DNA of 64,000 nt, taken from contig NZ_LNQB01000060.1 in NCBI RefSeq assembly GCF_001651875.1, forward strand, positions 1 to 64,000, read 5' to 3'. The stretch comes from Sinorhizobium saheli (GTDB lineage Bacteria; Pseudomonadota; Alphaproteobacteria; Rhizobiales; Rhizobiaceae). This document shows, one piece after another, positions 1 through 8,562 of this stretch (the first letter of the stretch is position 1; every line of letters starts with the position of its first letter). The notes under the pieces are model-generated. The model saw nothing but the letters and a program-made list of their open reading frames with translations. It did not search any database and was not told the origin of the DNA. A program made the position numbers and the translations under genes.

Positions 1-45
1 AATCAGTCCCTCTGTTGCAGCCGTAGGGAATCACGGCAAAAACCC

Positions 46-64
46 AAAAGCCAGAGGGCTTTTT
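46..64. terminator. Rho-independent terminator of an upstream unit
   Basis: Seven-base stem (AAAAGCC pairing with GGCTTTT) with an AGAG loop and flanking A and T runs, so it could work in both directions. It probably closes a transcription unit lying outside the window. Confidence 0.6.
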
Positions 65-543
65 CAGCAGCCTGCTAAAGCGAAATGGAGGTGGAAGCGC
101 GACAGTGCCTATTACACCGATTTGCGCGGCAATCCATCGCCGGCCTTGCCGCGGCGTCGTCTATTTGGCCTTGCTGGTTTTCGCCTCGCTAATCTGTGCC
201 GTATTGGCAACAGGCCGCGGGCCGGCAAGCAAACGGGCACAAAAATGCCTGCGACAATCTGGCAACGGCGCGCGAATAGGGGTAAAGCTCAAGCCTCTTC
301 AACGCGAACCGAAGGAGGCATGCATGACAGTGCTGATGTTGACACGCCTCCCATGGGCAGCCTGGCCCGCCGTAGCCTGACCGGTTCCGCGTCTTCTCCT
401 TCTGCCGATCGAATGACGCGTGCTCCGGTTCTCCGGAGGGTATAGCCGCCTTTTGCGGCGCCGTTTCCGGAATTCGCATTTTTTCAAAGATAAAGAATGC
501 GGGGAGACCCGCCTTCCTTCAAACTATCTGAAGGAGCTAGACA
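65..543. other. Intergenic region upstream of ABC exporter genes
   Basis: About 480 bases without a convincing gene. A GTG-initiated frame at 105-380 has one hydrophobic stretch but no well-placed ribosome binding site and no recognisable family. A short GCCGCC/GGCGGC-type hairpin lies near 447-465 and a T-rich stretch at 479-485. It probably holds the promoter and leader of the gene at 544; I cannot assign -35/-10 boxes with confidence. Confidence 0.4.
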
Positions 544-2397
544 ATGTTCGGCTGGTTTGAATCCCGCCTCAATCCTTATCCGATGGAAGAACCCACGCTT
601 CCGCCGAAGGGCCTCTTTGCCTTCTGCTGGCACTATACGCGGCCGGCGGCGCCGTGGCTTCTGGTCATGTCCGTCTGCACCATGCTGATCGCCGTCGGCG
701 AGGTGGCGCTGTTCCAGTTTCTCGGCAACGTCGTCGACTGGCTGTCCAATGCGGATCGCGAGAGCTTTCTCTCGGTCGAGGGCGGCAGGCTGGCGTGGAT
801 GGCGGCGCTGATCCTCATCGGCCTGCCCGGTCTGGTCGCGCTCGACTCGTTCGTGATGCACCAGGTGCTGCTCGGCAATTACCCGATGATCGCGCGCTGG
901 CAGATGCACCGTTACCTGCTCAGGCAGAGCATGACCTTTTTCGCCAATGAATTCGCCGGGCGCGTGGCGACGAAAGTCATGCAGACGTCGCTGGCCGTGC
1001 GCGAAACGGTGATGAAGATCCTCGACGTCTTCGTCTATGTGGTGAGTTATTTCACGACCATGCTGGTCGTGGTGGCGACCGCCGACTGGCGCCTCGTCGT
1101 GCCGCTTGCCATATGGCTCGCCGTCTATGTTGCGATCGTCGCCTATTTCGTGCCGCGGCTGCAGAAGATCTCCAAGGAGCAGGCGGATGCGCGGTCGATG
1201 ATGACCGGGCGCATCGTCGACAGCTACACCAACATCGCGACGGTGAAGCTGTTTTCGCATGCGGGGCGCGAGGAGACCTATGCGCGCGCCGGCATGGAGG
1301 AGTTCCTCGAGACCGTCTACCGGCAGATGCGCCGGGTCACGCTGTTCCACGTATTCGTCTATACGAACAACTGCCTGGCGCTCTTCGCCGTCGGCGCGCT
1401 CGGGATCTATCTCTGGCTGACGAGCGCGATCTCGGTCGGTGCCATCGCCGTCGCCATCGGCCTTGCGATGCGCATCAACGGCATGTCGCAATGGATCATG
1501 TGGGAAGTCTCGGCGTTGTTCGAGAATATCGGCACGGTCTATGACGGCATGGGCATGATGACCAAGGCGCACGATATCGTCGACCGGCCGAGTGCAGCCG
1601 TGCTGAAGGCGGAGAAGGGGGCGATCAGCTTCGAGAATGTCCGCTTCCATTACGGCAAGGCCAACGGCGTCATCGACCGCCTGTCGCTCGACATCCGCCC
1701 CGGCGAGAAGATCGGCCTCGTCGGCCGTTCCGGTGCCGGCAAGACGACGCTGATGAACCTGCTCCTGCGTTTCTACGACCTCGAGGAGGGCGTGATCCGG
1801 ATAGACGACAAGGACATTTCCGCCGTCACCCAGGACAGCCTGCGCTCGCAGATCGGTGTCGTCACGCAAGACACCTCGCTCCTGCATCGTTCCATTCGCG
1901 ACAACATCGCCTACGGGCATCCGGAAGGGGGCGACGCGGATGTCATCGCCGCCGCGAAGAAGGCGAATGCCTGGGACTTCATCCAGTCGCTCGAAGACCA
2001 TCTCGGCAGGCGAGGACTCGACGCCCAGGTCGGCGAGCGCGGCGTCAAGCTTTCCGGCGGCCAGCGCCAGCGGATCGCGATCGCCCGTGTCTTCCTGAAG
2101 GACGCGCCGATCCTGATTCTCGACGAGGCGACCTCGGCGCTCGATTCGGAAGTGGAGGCGGCGATCCAGGAGAACCTCTTCGCCCTTATGGCCGGCAAGA
2201 CGGTGATCGCCATCGCCCATCGGCTGTCGACGCTGACGGAGATGGATCGCCTGGTCGTCCTCGAGGCCGGCCGGATCGTCGAAACCGGCTCGCATGCCGA
2301 ACTCGTCGCCAAAGGCGGCCTCTATGCCGACCTGTGGTCGCGCCAGTCCGGCGGCTTCATCGCCGACGATGTCGAAAAGGAAGAGGCGGCGGAATAG
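544..2397 (+). CDS. ABC exporter, fused permease and ATPase (first of tandem pair)
   Basis: Full-length ABCB/MsbA-type exporter half-transporter of 617 residues. An N-terminal six-helix membrane domain (about residues 30-330) is followed by a nucleotide-binding domain with Walker A GRSGAGKT at 394-401, signature LSGGQ at 503-507, Walker B ending in LDE near 526-528 and an H-loop AHRLS. All catalytic residues are present. The start is supported by AAGGAG a few bases upstream of the ATG. A paralogue follows 112 bases downstream with the same architecture, so the pair may form a heterodimer. The substrate cannot be read from sequence; multidrug, lipid or peptide export are all possible. Confidence 0.93.
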   Translation: MFGWFESRLNPYPMEEPTLPPKGLFAFCWHYTRPAAPWLLVMSVCTMLIAVGEVALFQFLGNVVDWLSNADRESFLSVEGGRLAWMAALILIGLPGLVALDSFVMHQVLLGNYPMIARWQMHRYLLRQSMTFFANEFAGRVATKVMQTSLAVRETVMKILDVFVYVVSYFTTMLVVVATADWRLVVPLAIWLAVYVAIVAYFVPRLQKISKEQADARSMMTGRIVDSYTNIATVKLFSHAGREETYARAGMEEFLETVYRQMRRVTLFHVFVYTNNCLALFAVGALGIYLWLTSAISVGAIAVAIGLAMRINGMSQWIMWEVSALFENIGTVYDGMGMMTKAHDIVDRPSAAVLKAEKGAISFENVRFHYGKANGVIDRLSLDIRPGEKIGLVGRSGAGKTTLMNLLLRFYDLEEGVIRIDDKDISAVTQDSLRSQIGVVTQDTSLLHRSIRDNIAYGHPEGGDADVIAAAKKANAWDFIQSLEDHLGRRGLDAQVGERGVKLSGGQRQRIAIARVFLKDAPILILDEATSALDSEVEAAIQENLFALMAGKTVIAIAHRLSTLTEMDRLVVLEAGRIVETGSHAELVAKGGLYADLWSRQSGGFIADDVEKEEAAE

Positions 2398-2509
2398 TCC
2401 GCCGTCTCGATACTTCCGTCAGAGGCCGGGACAAGACCTTACGCATTTGTAATCGCCGTCCCGGCGAAAACCCATTGCCGTCGTCCGCCACCCACCTATT
2501 ATCGGAACA

Positions 2510-4375
2510 ATGCTCATCGCCATCGTCAAGATTTTCGAGAACTGGATCGACCCCTTCGCGCCGCGCGACCGGCTGCAGCCGCCGAGGTCGCTCTGGGGCT
2601 TCGCCTGGTTCTATGCCAGCCAGGCGAAGGGTCCGTTTTTCGCGATGGCGGTGCTTGGCGGTCTGGTCGCGATGCTGGAGGCCGGGCTCTTCTATTTCGT
2701 CGGCCGGCTCGTCGACGTGCTCGATTCGGTAAGGCCCGAGGACGGCTGGAACGGGCTGATTTCGGCCCACGGTCCGGAACTCGTCTTCATGCTGCTGACG
2801 GTGCTGGTGTTCCGCTTCCTTGCCGTGGCGCTCGCGGCGCTCGTCGAGGAGCAGGCGATCATCACCGGCTTCCTCAATCTCTGCCGCTGGCAGGCCTATG
2901 TTCACGTGGCGCGCCAGTCGCTCACCTTCTTCCAGAACGACTTTTCCGGCCGCATCGTCACCAAGGTATGGTCCGGTGCCCAGGCGACGAGCGACCTCAT
3001 CGTTTCGCTACTGCAGGTCGTGTGGTTCATCGTCATCTACACCGCCTCGACCATGGCGCTGATCGCCCAGCTCGACTGGCGGCTCGCGGCGATGGTGGCA
3101 TTCTGGATCGCGGTTTTCCTCTCGCTCGCCCGTTATTTCGTGCCGCGTGTGCGCAGGCATGCCCGTGAGACCGCGGAAATGGCCTCGATGCTCAACGGCC
3201 GCATGGTCGACGCCTATTCGAACATCCAGACGCTCAAGCTTTTCGGCAGCGACGAGGAGAATGACCGCTATATCCGCGCCGGCTTCGATCGCTTCCAGGG
3301 GGCGGTGATCCCGTTCACGCGGCTGTTGACGGCTGTCAGGGCATCGCTGGCCTTGCTCTCCGGCCTGATGATGACGGTGATCGCCGTCTACTCGGTTCAC
3401 CTGTGGCTTGCCGGGGCGGTCACGTCCGGTGCCGTCGCCTTCACCCTGGCGCTGGTGCTGCGTCTCAACATGCTGCTCGGCCGCATGATGTCGCAGTTCA
3501 ACGCGATCATGCGCAACATCGGTACGATCCAGAACTCGGCCGAGCTGGTGTCGCAGCCGATCGGGCTCGTCGATCGGCCGGCCGCGTCTGGTCTCAAGGT
3601 CAATCGGCCGGAAATCCGCTTCGAGCACGTGACGTTCCACTACGGCCGGGGCGGCGGCGTCATCGACGATTTTTCCCTCACGATCCGCCCGGGCGAGAAG
3701 GTCGGCATCGTCGGCCGATCCGGTGCCGGCAAGTCGACGCTCGTCAACCTGCTCTTGCGCTTCTACGACCTCGAAGGCGGGCGGATCCTGATCGACGGAC
3801 AGGATATCGCCGCGGTCCGGCAGGAATCGCTGAGGGCGCAGATCGGCATGGTCAGCCAGGATACGTCGCTGCTGCATCGCTCGATCCGCGACAACATCCT
3901 CTTCGGCCGACCCAGCGCGACGGAAGAACAACTGATCGAAGCGGCCCGCCGGGCGGAAGCCTATGACTTCATCGTCAACCTCGAGGACCAGCGCGGCCGC
4001 CGGGGCTTCGATGCGCATGTCGGCGAGCGCGGCGTGAAGCTTTCCGGCGGCCAACGCCAAAGGATCGCGATCGCGCGCGTCATGCTCAAGGATGCGCCGA
4101 TCCTCGTCCTGGACGAGGCGACCTCGGCGCTCGATTCGGAGGTCGAGGCGGCGATCCAGTCCAACCTCGAGCGCCTGATGCAGGGCAAGACAGTGCTTGC
4201 TATCGCCCACAGGCTCTCGACCATCGCCGCGCTCGATCGGCTCGTGGTCATGGACAGCGGACGCATCGTCGAGGACGGCACCCATGCCGAACTGATCGCA
4301 CGCGGCGGTCTCTACGCCGATCTCTGGGCGCGCCAGTCGGGCGGCTTCATCGCGCGTGAAGAGGCGGCGGAATAG
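2510..4375 (+). CDS. ABC exporter, fused permease and ATPase (second of tandem pair)
   Basis: Second MsbA-like half-transporter, 621 residues, clearly homologous along its whole length to the gene at 544. It has a membrane domain, Walker A GRSGAGKS at 402-409, LSGGQ signature, Walker B with catalytic glutamate, and AHRLST H-loop. Both partners keep complete ATPase sites, so if they heterodimerise neither site is degenerate. The ATG at 2510 has only a weak ribosome binding site, but the N-terminus aligns with that of the upstream paralogue (both have a short amphipathic lead before a Pro-rich turn). Probably co-transcribed with the first gene. Confidence 0.92.
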   Translation: MLIAIVKIFENWIDPFAPRDRLQPPRSLWGFAWFYASQAKGPFFAMAVLGGLVAMLEAGLFYFVGRLVDVLDSVRPEDGWNGLISAHGPELVFMLLTVLVFRFLAVALAALVEEQAIITGFLNLCRWQAYVHVARQSLTFFQNDFSGRIVTKVWSGAQATSDLIVSLLQVVWFIVIYTASTMALIAQLDWRLAAMVAFWIAVFLSLARYFVPRVRRHARETAEMASMLNGRMVDAYSNIQTLKLFGSDEENDRYIRAGFDRFQGAVIPFTRLLTAVRASLALLSGLMMTVIAVYSVHLWLAGAVTSGAVAFTLALVLRLNMLLGRMMSQFNAIMRNIGTIQNSAELVSQPIGLVDRPAASGLKVNRPEIRFEHVTFHYGRGGGVIDDFSLTIRPGEKVGIVGRSGAGKSTLVNLLLRFYDLEGGRILIDGQDIAAVRQESLRAQIGMVSQDTSLLHRSIRDNILFGRPSATEEQLIEAARRAEAYDFIVNLEDQRGRRGFDAHVGERGVKLSGGQRQRIAIARVMLKDAPILVLDEATSALDSEVEAAIQSNLERLMQGKTVLAIAHRLSTIAALDRLVVMDSGRIVEDGTHAELIARGGLYADLWARQSGGFIAREEAAE

Positions 4376-4690
4376 GACTGCCGAAAAGGCCCCGGGATCG
4401 CGTCAAGCCCTTGTGCCAATTGGCCGCGCCTTTCCCCCGCGACAATCTGCCCGTCACCCCTTGTCAAGGCTGGACATAATTTGCGATCAAGCATAGAACG
4501 CGCCGGATTGACGGGGAATCTGTGTGCAGAATTTCCCGGATTCTGACGCCCGATCCGGAGCTTGCCTCGGCAGGCCGGGCAGGGTGCCAGCGTGTTGACA
4601 AGGCGTGATTCCATGGCTCGGGGACGGGGCAGGAGGCGCGCCGGGGGCGGATGCGGTTTCCGCGACATTGCGTGAGAGGATGTTTTAGCC
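4376..4690. other. Intergenic region upstream of petABC
   Basis: About 315 bases with no gene that I can support. It contains TTGTCA near 4461 and TTGACA near 4586, either of which could be a -35 box, but I see no matching -10 at 17 bases. The petABC promoter most likely lies here. Confidence 0.4.
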
Positions 4691-5269
4691 GTGAGCGAAC
4701 ACGAGACTTCAAGCGAGACCATGGGCGAGCCCACTCGCCGCGACTTCCTATACCTGGCCACCGGCATGGCCGGCGTTGTCGGCGCCGGCGCGGCAGCCTG
4801 GCCGTTCATCGACCAGATGCGCCCGGACGCCTCGACGCTCGCGCTCGCTTCGATCGAGGTCGACGTCTCGAGCCTGCAGCCTGGCATGTCGCTGACGGCG
4901 AAGTGGCGCGGCAAGCCGATCTTCATCCGCAACCGCACGGACAAGGAAGTCGAAGAGGCCAAGGCCGTACCGCTCGACGACCTCAAGGATCCGGTCGCGC
5001 GCAATGCCAACCTCGCCACCGATGCGCAGGCGACCGACCTCGATCGCTCCGCCGGCGAGGGCAAGGAGAACTGGATCGTGATGATCGGCTCCTGCACCCA
5101 TCTCGGCTGCGTTCCGCTCGGCCAGGCCGGTGATTTCGGTGGCTGGTTCTGTCCCTGCCACGGATCGCACTACGATACGGCGGGCCGCATCCGCAAAGGT
5201 CCGGCACCGGAAAACCTCGCCGTGCCGACCTTCACGTTCGTTTCCGACACAGTTATCAAGATCGGTTGA
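4691..5269 (+). CDS. petA: Ubiquinol-cytochrome c reductase Rieske iron-sulfur subunit
   Basis: Rieske protein of the cytochrome bc1 complex, 192 residues, which carries electrons from ubiquinol at the Qo site to cytochrome c1 on the periplasmic side. A twin-arginine-type anchor (TRRDFL near 15-20, then a hydrophobic helix to about 40) precedes the soluble domain. The 2Fe-2S ligands are C135/H137 in CTHLGC and C154/H157 in CPCH, with C140 and C156 as the usual disulfide. Translation appears to start at GTG with GAGAGGA upstream. It is first in the petA-petB-petC operon; petB begins 15 bases after its stop. Confidence 0.96.
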   Translation: MSEHETSSETMGEPTRRDFLYLATGMAGVVGAGAAAWPFIDQMRPDASTLALASIEVDVSSLQPGMSLTAKWRGKPIFIRNRTDKEVEEAKAVPLDDLKDPVARNANLATDAQATDLDRSAGEGKENWIVMIGSCTHLGCVPLGQAGDFGGWFCPCHGSHYDTAGRIRKGPAPENLAVPTFTFVSDTVIKIG

Positions 5270-5283
5270 GGGGACTACTGATA

Positions 5284-6564
5284 ATGAGTGCTGAACATTC
5301 AACCTACACGCCAACGACAGGCATAGAGAAGTGGGTTGATTCCCGTCTTCCGCTGCCGCGCCTCGTTCACGACTCGTTCGTCTCCTATCCGGTGCCGCGC
5401 AACCTGAACTACGCCTACACCTTCGGCGCCATGCTCTCAGTGATGCTGATCGTGCAGATCCTCACCGGGATCGTGCTCGCGATGCATTATGCCGCCGACA
5501 CCAGCGTTGCGTTCAACTCGGTCGAAAAGATCATGCGCGACGTCAACCACGGCTGGCTGCTGCGCTACCTGCACGCCAATGGTGCGTCGTTCTTCTTCAT
5601 CGCCGTTTACCTGCATATCGCCCGCGGTCTCTACTACGGCTCCTACAAGGCGCCGCGCGAAATTCTCTGGATTCTCGGCGTCGTCATCTACCTGCTGATG
5701 ATGGCGACCGGCTTCATGGGCTACGTGCTGCCCTGGGGGCAGATGTCCTTCTGGGGCGCGACGGTTATCACCGGCTTCTTCTCCGCCTTCCCGCTGGTGG
5801 GTGAGTGGATCCAGCTGTTCCTGCTCGGCGGCTTTGCCGTCGACCAGCCGACGCTGAACCGCTTCTTCTCGCTGCACTACCTGCTGCCGTTCATGATCGC
5901 CGGCGTCGTCGTGCTCCACATCTGGGCGCTGCACGTCACCGGCCAGACCAATCCGACCGGCGTCGAAGTGAAGTCCAAGACCGACACCGTGGCCTTCACG
6001 CCCTATGCGACCCTGAAGGATGCGCTCGGCGTTTCCGTCTTCCTCATCGTCTATGCCTGGTTCGTCTTCTACATGCCGAACTATCTCGGCCATCCGGACA
6101 ACTACATTCCGGCCGATGCGTTGAAGACCCCCGCCCATATCGTTCCGGAATGGTACTACCTGCCGTTCTACGCGATGCTGCGCGCCATCACCTTCAATAT
6201 CGGCCCGATCGACTCCAAGCTCGGCGGCGTCCTGGTGATGTTCGGCTCGATCATCATCCTGTTCTTCCTGCCCTGGCTCGATACGTCCAAGGTCCGCTCC
6301 GCCGTCTATCGCCCGTGGTACAAGCTGTTCTTCTGGGTCTTCGTGGCGAACGCCATCATGCTCGGGTGGCTCGGTTCGCGTCCGGCGGAAGGCCTCTACG
6401 TCGTCATGTCGCAGCTTGGGACGCTCTACTACTTCGCGTTCTTCCTCGTCATCATGCCGCTCCTCGGCCTGATCGAGACGCCGAAGCGCATTCCGAACTC
6501 CATCACCGAAGCGGTTTTGGAAAAGCAGAATGCCAAGGTCGAGACGAAGCCCGTAAGCGCCTGA
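5284..6564 (+). CDS. petB: Cytochrome b of the bc1 complex
   Basis: Integral membrane cytochrome b, 426 residues, which binds the two b hemes and forms the Qo and Qi quinone sites. Visible hallmarks are the heme-ligand histidine helices ([16 protein letters not shown] with VVLHIWALH), the Qo-loop [11 protein letters not shown] and the [10 protein letters not shown] motif. About eight membrane helices are present. I place the start at the ATG at 5284 (MSAEHST) rather than the in-frame ATG at 5266, because GGGGA lies just upstream and the shorter form avoids overlap with petA. It is a separate gene, not fused to cytochrome c1 as in Bradyrhizobium-type fbcH. Confidence 0.96.
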   Translation: MSAEHSTYTPTTGIEKWVDSRLPLPRLVHDSFVSYPVPRNLNYAYTFGAMLSVMLIVQILTGIVLAMHYAADTSVAFNSVEKIMRDVNHGWLLRYLHANGASFFFIAVYLHIARGLYYGSYKAPREILWILGVVIYLLMMATGFMGYVLPWGQMSFWGATVITGFFSAFPLVGEWIQLFLLGGFAVDQPTLNRFFSLHYLLPFMIAGVVVLHIWALHVTGQTNPTGVEVKSKTDTVAFTPYATLKDALGVSVFLIVYAWFVFYMPNYLGHPDNYIPADALKTPAHIVPEWYYLPFYAMLRAITFNIGPIDSKLGGVLVMFGSIIILFFLPWLDTSKVRSAVYRPWYKLFFWVFVANAIMLGWLGSRPAEGLYVVMSQLGTLYYFAFFLVIMPLLGLIETPKRIPNSITEAVLEKQNAKVETKPVSA

Positions 6565-6596
6565 CCGGAACAGCGATTGATAAGGAAAGCACAACA

Positions 6597-7469
6597 ATGA
6601 AAAAGCTTGTTACAGGCATTCTGTCACTCGCTGTCGTCGCCGGTCTCGGTTTCGGAGCGGCGGTCGCCGAAGAGGCGCCGGCCGGGGAGGAGCACGCCGC
6701 CGGCGGCACGCCTCACTACCCGATCCACAAGCCCGAGCAGCAGGAATGGACCTTTGCGGGTCCCTTCGGCCACTACGACAAGGGGCAATTGCAGCGCGGC
6801 CTGAAGGTCTACACCGAAGTCTGTTCTGCCTGCCACTCGATGAACCTCGTCGCATTCCGCACGCTTGAAGATCTCGGTTACTCCGAGGCCCAGGTGAAGG
6901 CATTCGCGGCCAACTACGAAGTTCAGGATGGTCCCAACGCCGATGGCGAGATGTTCAGCCGCAAGGCCGTTCCGTCCGACCACTTCCCGTCGCCCTTCCC
7001 GAACAAGGAAGCGGCTGCGGCGGCCAACAATGGTGCCGCACCGCCGGACTTCTCGCTGATCGCGAAGGCGCGCGGTATCGAGCGCGGCTTCCCGCAGTTC
7101 GTCTTCGACATTTTCTGGCCCTACCAGGAAGGCGGCCCGGATTACATCCACGCGCTTCTGACCGGCTACCAGGAACCGCCGGAAGGCACCCAGGTGGCCG
7201 AAGGCACGCATTACAATCCCTTTTTCGCAAGCGCCGCGGCGCTGGCGATGGCGCCGCCGCTCTCCGATGACCAGGTCACCTATGACGACGGTGCGCCTCA
7301 GACCGTCGACCAGTATGCCAAGGACGTTTCAGCGTTCCTGATGTGGGCCGCCGAGCCGCACCTCGAGGACCGCAAGCGCACCGGCTTCATGGTGATGGTG
7401 TTCCTGTTCATCTTCACCGGCCTCATCTATCTGACGAAGAAGTCGGTCTACGCGAACAAGGAACATTGA
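6597..7469 (+). CDS. petC: Cytochrome c1 of the bc1 complex
   Basis: Heme-bearing cytochrome c1, 290 residues, accepting electrons from the Rieske protein. It has a cleavable signal peptide (MKKLVTGIL..., to about residue 23), a c-type heme motif CSACH at 76-80, a methionine axial-ligand segment AMAPPL, and a C-terminal membrane anchor ending in a Lys-rich cytoplasmic tail. The reading frame remains open upstream through petB in another frame, but the signal peptide and start codon 32 bases after the petB stop mark the real gene. Last gene of petABC; a strong terminator follows. Confidence 0.96.
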   Translation: MKKLVTGILSLAVVAGLGFGAAVAEEAPAGEEHAAGGTPHYPIHKPEQQEWTFAGPFGHYDKGQLQRGLKVYTEVCSACHSMNLVAFRTLEDLGYSEAQVKAFAANYEVQDGPNADGEMFSRKAVPSDHFPSPFPNKEAAAAANNGAAPPDFSLIAKARGIERGFPQFVFDIFWPYQEGGPDYIHALLTGYQEPPEGTQVAEGTHYNPFFASAAALAMAPPLSDDQVTYDDGAPQTVDQYAKDVSAFLMWAAEPHLEDRKRTGFMVMVFLFIFTGLIYLTKKSVYANKEH

Positions 7470-7506
7470 TCGGAGGCGGTAACGCCCGCAGATCGGTTAT
7501 GAAGAG

Positions 7507-7537
7507 GGGTCCCGGCTCTTGCCGGGGCCCTTTTTTT
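7507..7537 (+). terminator. Rho-independent terminator of petABC
   Basis: Ten-base stem GGGTCCCGGC/GCCGGGGCCC with one T-G wobble and a four-base loop, followed by seven T. It begins 37 bases after the petC stop. Confidence 0.9.
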
Positions 7538-7655
7538 GTGCGTAGCCACGTGGAGTCCAGGTCGCGTAGAAGGACACAATGGATGGGGCATAGGGCGCCG
7601 CCCTACGTGCTGATCTGCGGCCTGCGCCGCTCCGGTCTCGCCCTGACCCCGGCTT

Positions 7656-7870
7656 GCCCATGCCACCTGCGGCACGATCCGCCTGAAGCTCCTGAAGATC
7701 GGCGCGCAGGTCCGCGTCTCGGTCCGGCGCATCAAGGTGGCGAAGGCCTCGGCGGCACCGGCAGCGCGCGTCCTCGCCTGCGAGCTCCACGAGACCTCGA
7801 CCGCAGCGCCAATCCAAGACCAGAGCCGCTGTGAGAAAAGCGGGCTAGGTGCCGCTGTGCCGCAGTCCGA
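7656..7870 (+). pseudogene. Remnant of an IS1380-family transposase (C-terminal end)
   Basis: Translation of 7656 onward gives a segment containing CGTIRLKLLKIGA and VRVSVRRIKVA, a conserved C-terminal block of IS1380-family transposases as I know them. There is no start codon or catalytic core, and upstream sequence to about 7540 is not recognisable, so only the 3' tail of the element survives. Near 7828-7848 a stretch TGAGAAAAGCGGGCTAGG resembles the family's terminal inverted repeat, which would mark the right end of the lost element. It fills the 405-base gap between petC and the VOC gene. Family assignment is from memory of motif, not a search. Confidence 0.65.
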
Positions 7871-7875
7871 ATGCC

Positions 7876-8298
7876 TCAATCGGGAACCGTCCATTGCGGG
7901 TTCCAGGCGATTTCCCAAAGATGGCCGTCCGGGTCATGGAAGTAGCCGGAATAGCCGCCCCAGAAGCGCTCGCACGCCGGATCGGTGACGACCGCGCCGC
8001 CATCCGCCGCCTGCTTCATGACTGCATCGACCTCCTCTTTCGAATTGACGACGTGCCCGATCGACACGGCGCCGAGGCGCTGCTGCGTCACGCCCACCCT
8101 TGCGTCCTTGGCGAGCGAGGCCGCCGGATAGAGCGCCAATATCAACGCGTCGTTCATATGGATGAAGACGACGGCGCCGTCTTCGAATTCCTGTCCGATG
8201 ATCCCTTTCGTCGGCAGGCCCATGCCGTCGCGATAAAAGGCGAGGGACCGCTCGAGGTCATCCACCGCCAGAGTGAGCACTTTCAGTCGCGGTCTCAT
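7876..8298 (-). CDS. VOC (glyoxalase/bleomycin-resistance) family protein
   Basis: 140-residue protein of the vicinal oxygen chelate fold: two beta-alpha-beta-beta-beta units, beginning with LKVLTLAVDDLERSLAFY and ending with the typical GYFHDPDGHLWEIAWNP motif that supplies a metal ligand (E) in the second half. These small metalloproteins include glyoxalases, dioxygenases and resistance proteins, and the actual substrate cannot be inferred. It is transcribed alone, away from the giant gene, with the IS remnant immediately beyond its 3' end. Confidence 0.85.
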   Translation of the reverse strand: MRPRLKVLTLAVDDLERSLAFYRDGMGLPTKGIIGQEFEDGAVVFIHMNDALILALYPAASLAKDARVGVTQQRLGAVSIGHVVNSKEEVDAVMKQAADGGAVVTDPACERFWGGYSGYFHDPDGHLWEIAWNPQWTVPD

Positions 8299-8482
8299 CG
8301 CCGCCTCCTGTGCACATTGTTCCGAAACGCACGGGCCGCCTCAGCGGCCCGGCGTCACGAGGTCATGGAGAACAGATTACCGCGGACGGCCTCACTTTTC
8401 AGCTTGTAGCCGAGCCGATTTCGCAGCGATGAGGGAGCGCGCTTCCACCTCCAGCGCGTCGGATGATTGACCGGCAAAAGGC

Positions 8483-8510
8483 AACGGCCCCGTCTTGCGA
8501 CGAGGCCGTT
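8483..8510 (-). terminator. Probable terminator of the giant coiled-coil gene
   Basis: On the minus strand the hairpin AACGGCC...GGCCGTT, extended by four more pairs across one mismatch, is followed by CCTTTTG. It lies about 50 bases beyond the stop of the gene at 8560-14838, separated from it by the partial RIME-like element. Confidence 0.6.
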
Positions 8511-8514
8511 CGGG

Positions 8515-8562
8515 GCATCTTGTGCGACCTCAGGTGATTCCACCTGACTGCAAAATGCTCTA
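8515..8562 (-). repeat. RIME-like intergenic element, partial copy
   Basis: About 48 bases of the element found complete at 24236, 31828 and 58842. Read on the minus strand it starts TAGAGCATTTTGCAG, contains the 7-bp palindrome TCAGGTG/CACCTGA and ends after GCACAAGATGC, so only the first half is present. The first three bases are the stop codon of the giant gene. It resembles RIME1, the Rhizobium-specific intergenic mosaic element. Confidence 0.7.

Noticed and set aside
105-380. Small GTG-initiated gene with one hydrophobic stretch
   Set aside because: Poorly spaced ribosome binding site, no recognisable family, and the hydrophobic segment is short; kept only as a note in the intergenic entry.
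484-2295. 603-codon minus-strand frame opposite the first ABC exporter
   Set aside because: Arg/Asp/His-rich with no domains; a GC-rich shadow of the real ATPase gene, which has all ABC motifs.
5805-7469. A single frame that would fuse part of the petB region to cytochrome c1 (fbcH-like fusion)
   Set aside because: petB has its own frame and stop at 6564, and petC has a signal peptide and its own start at 6597. The upstream portion is Arg/His-rich shadow sequence.
8333-8350. Perfect GGGCCGC/GCGGCCC hairpin upstream of the VOC gene
   Set aside because: No T run on either strand and no known operator pattern; could be an operator or chance in GC-rich DNA.
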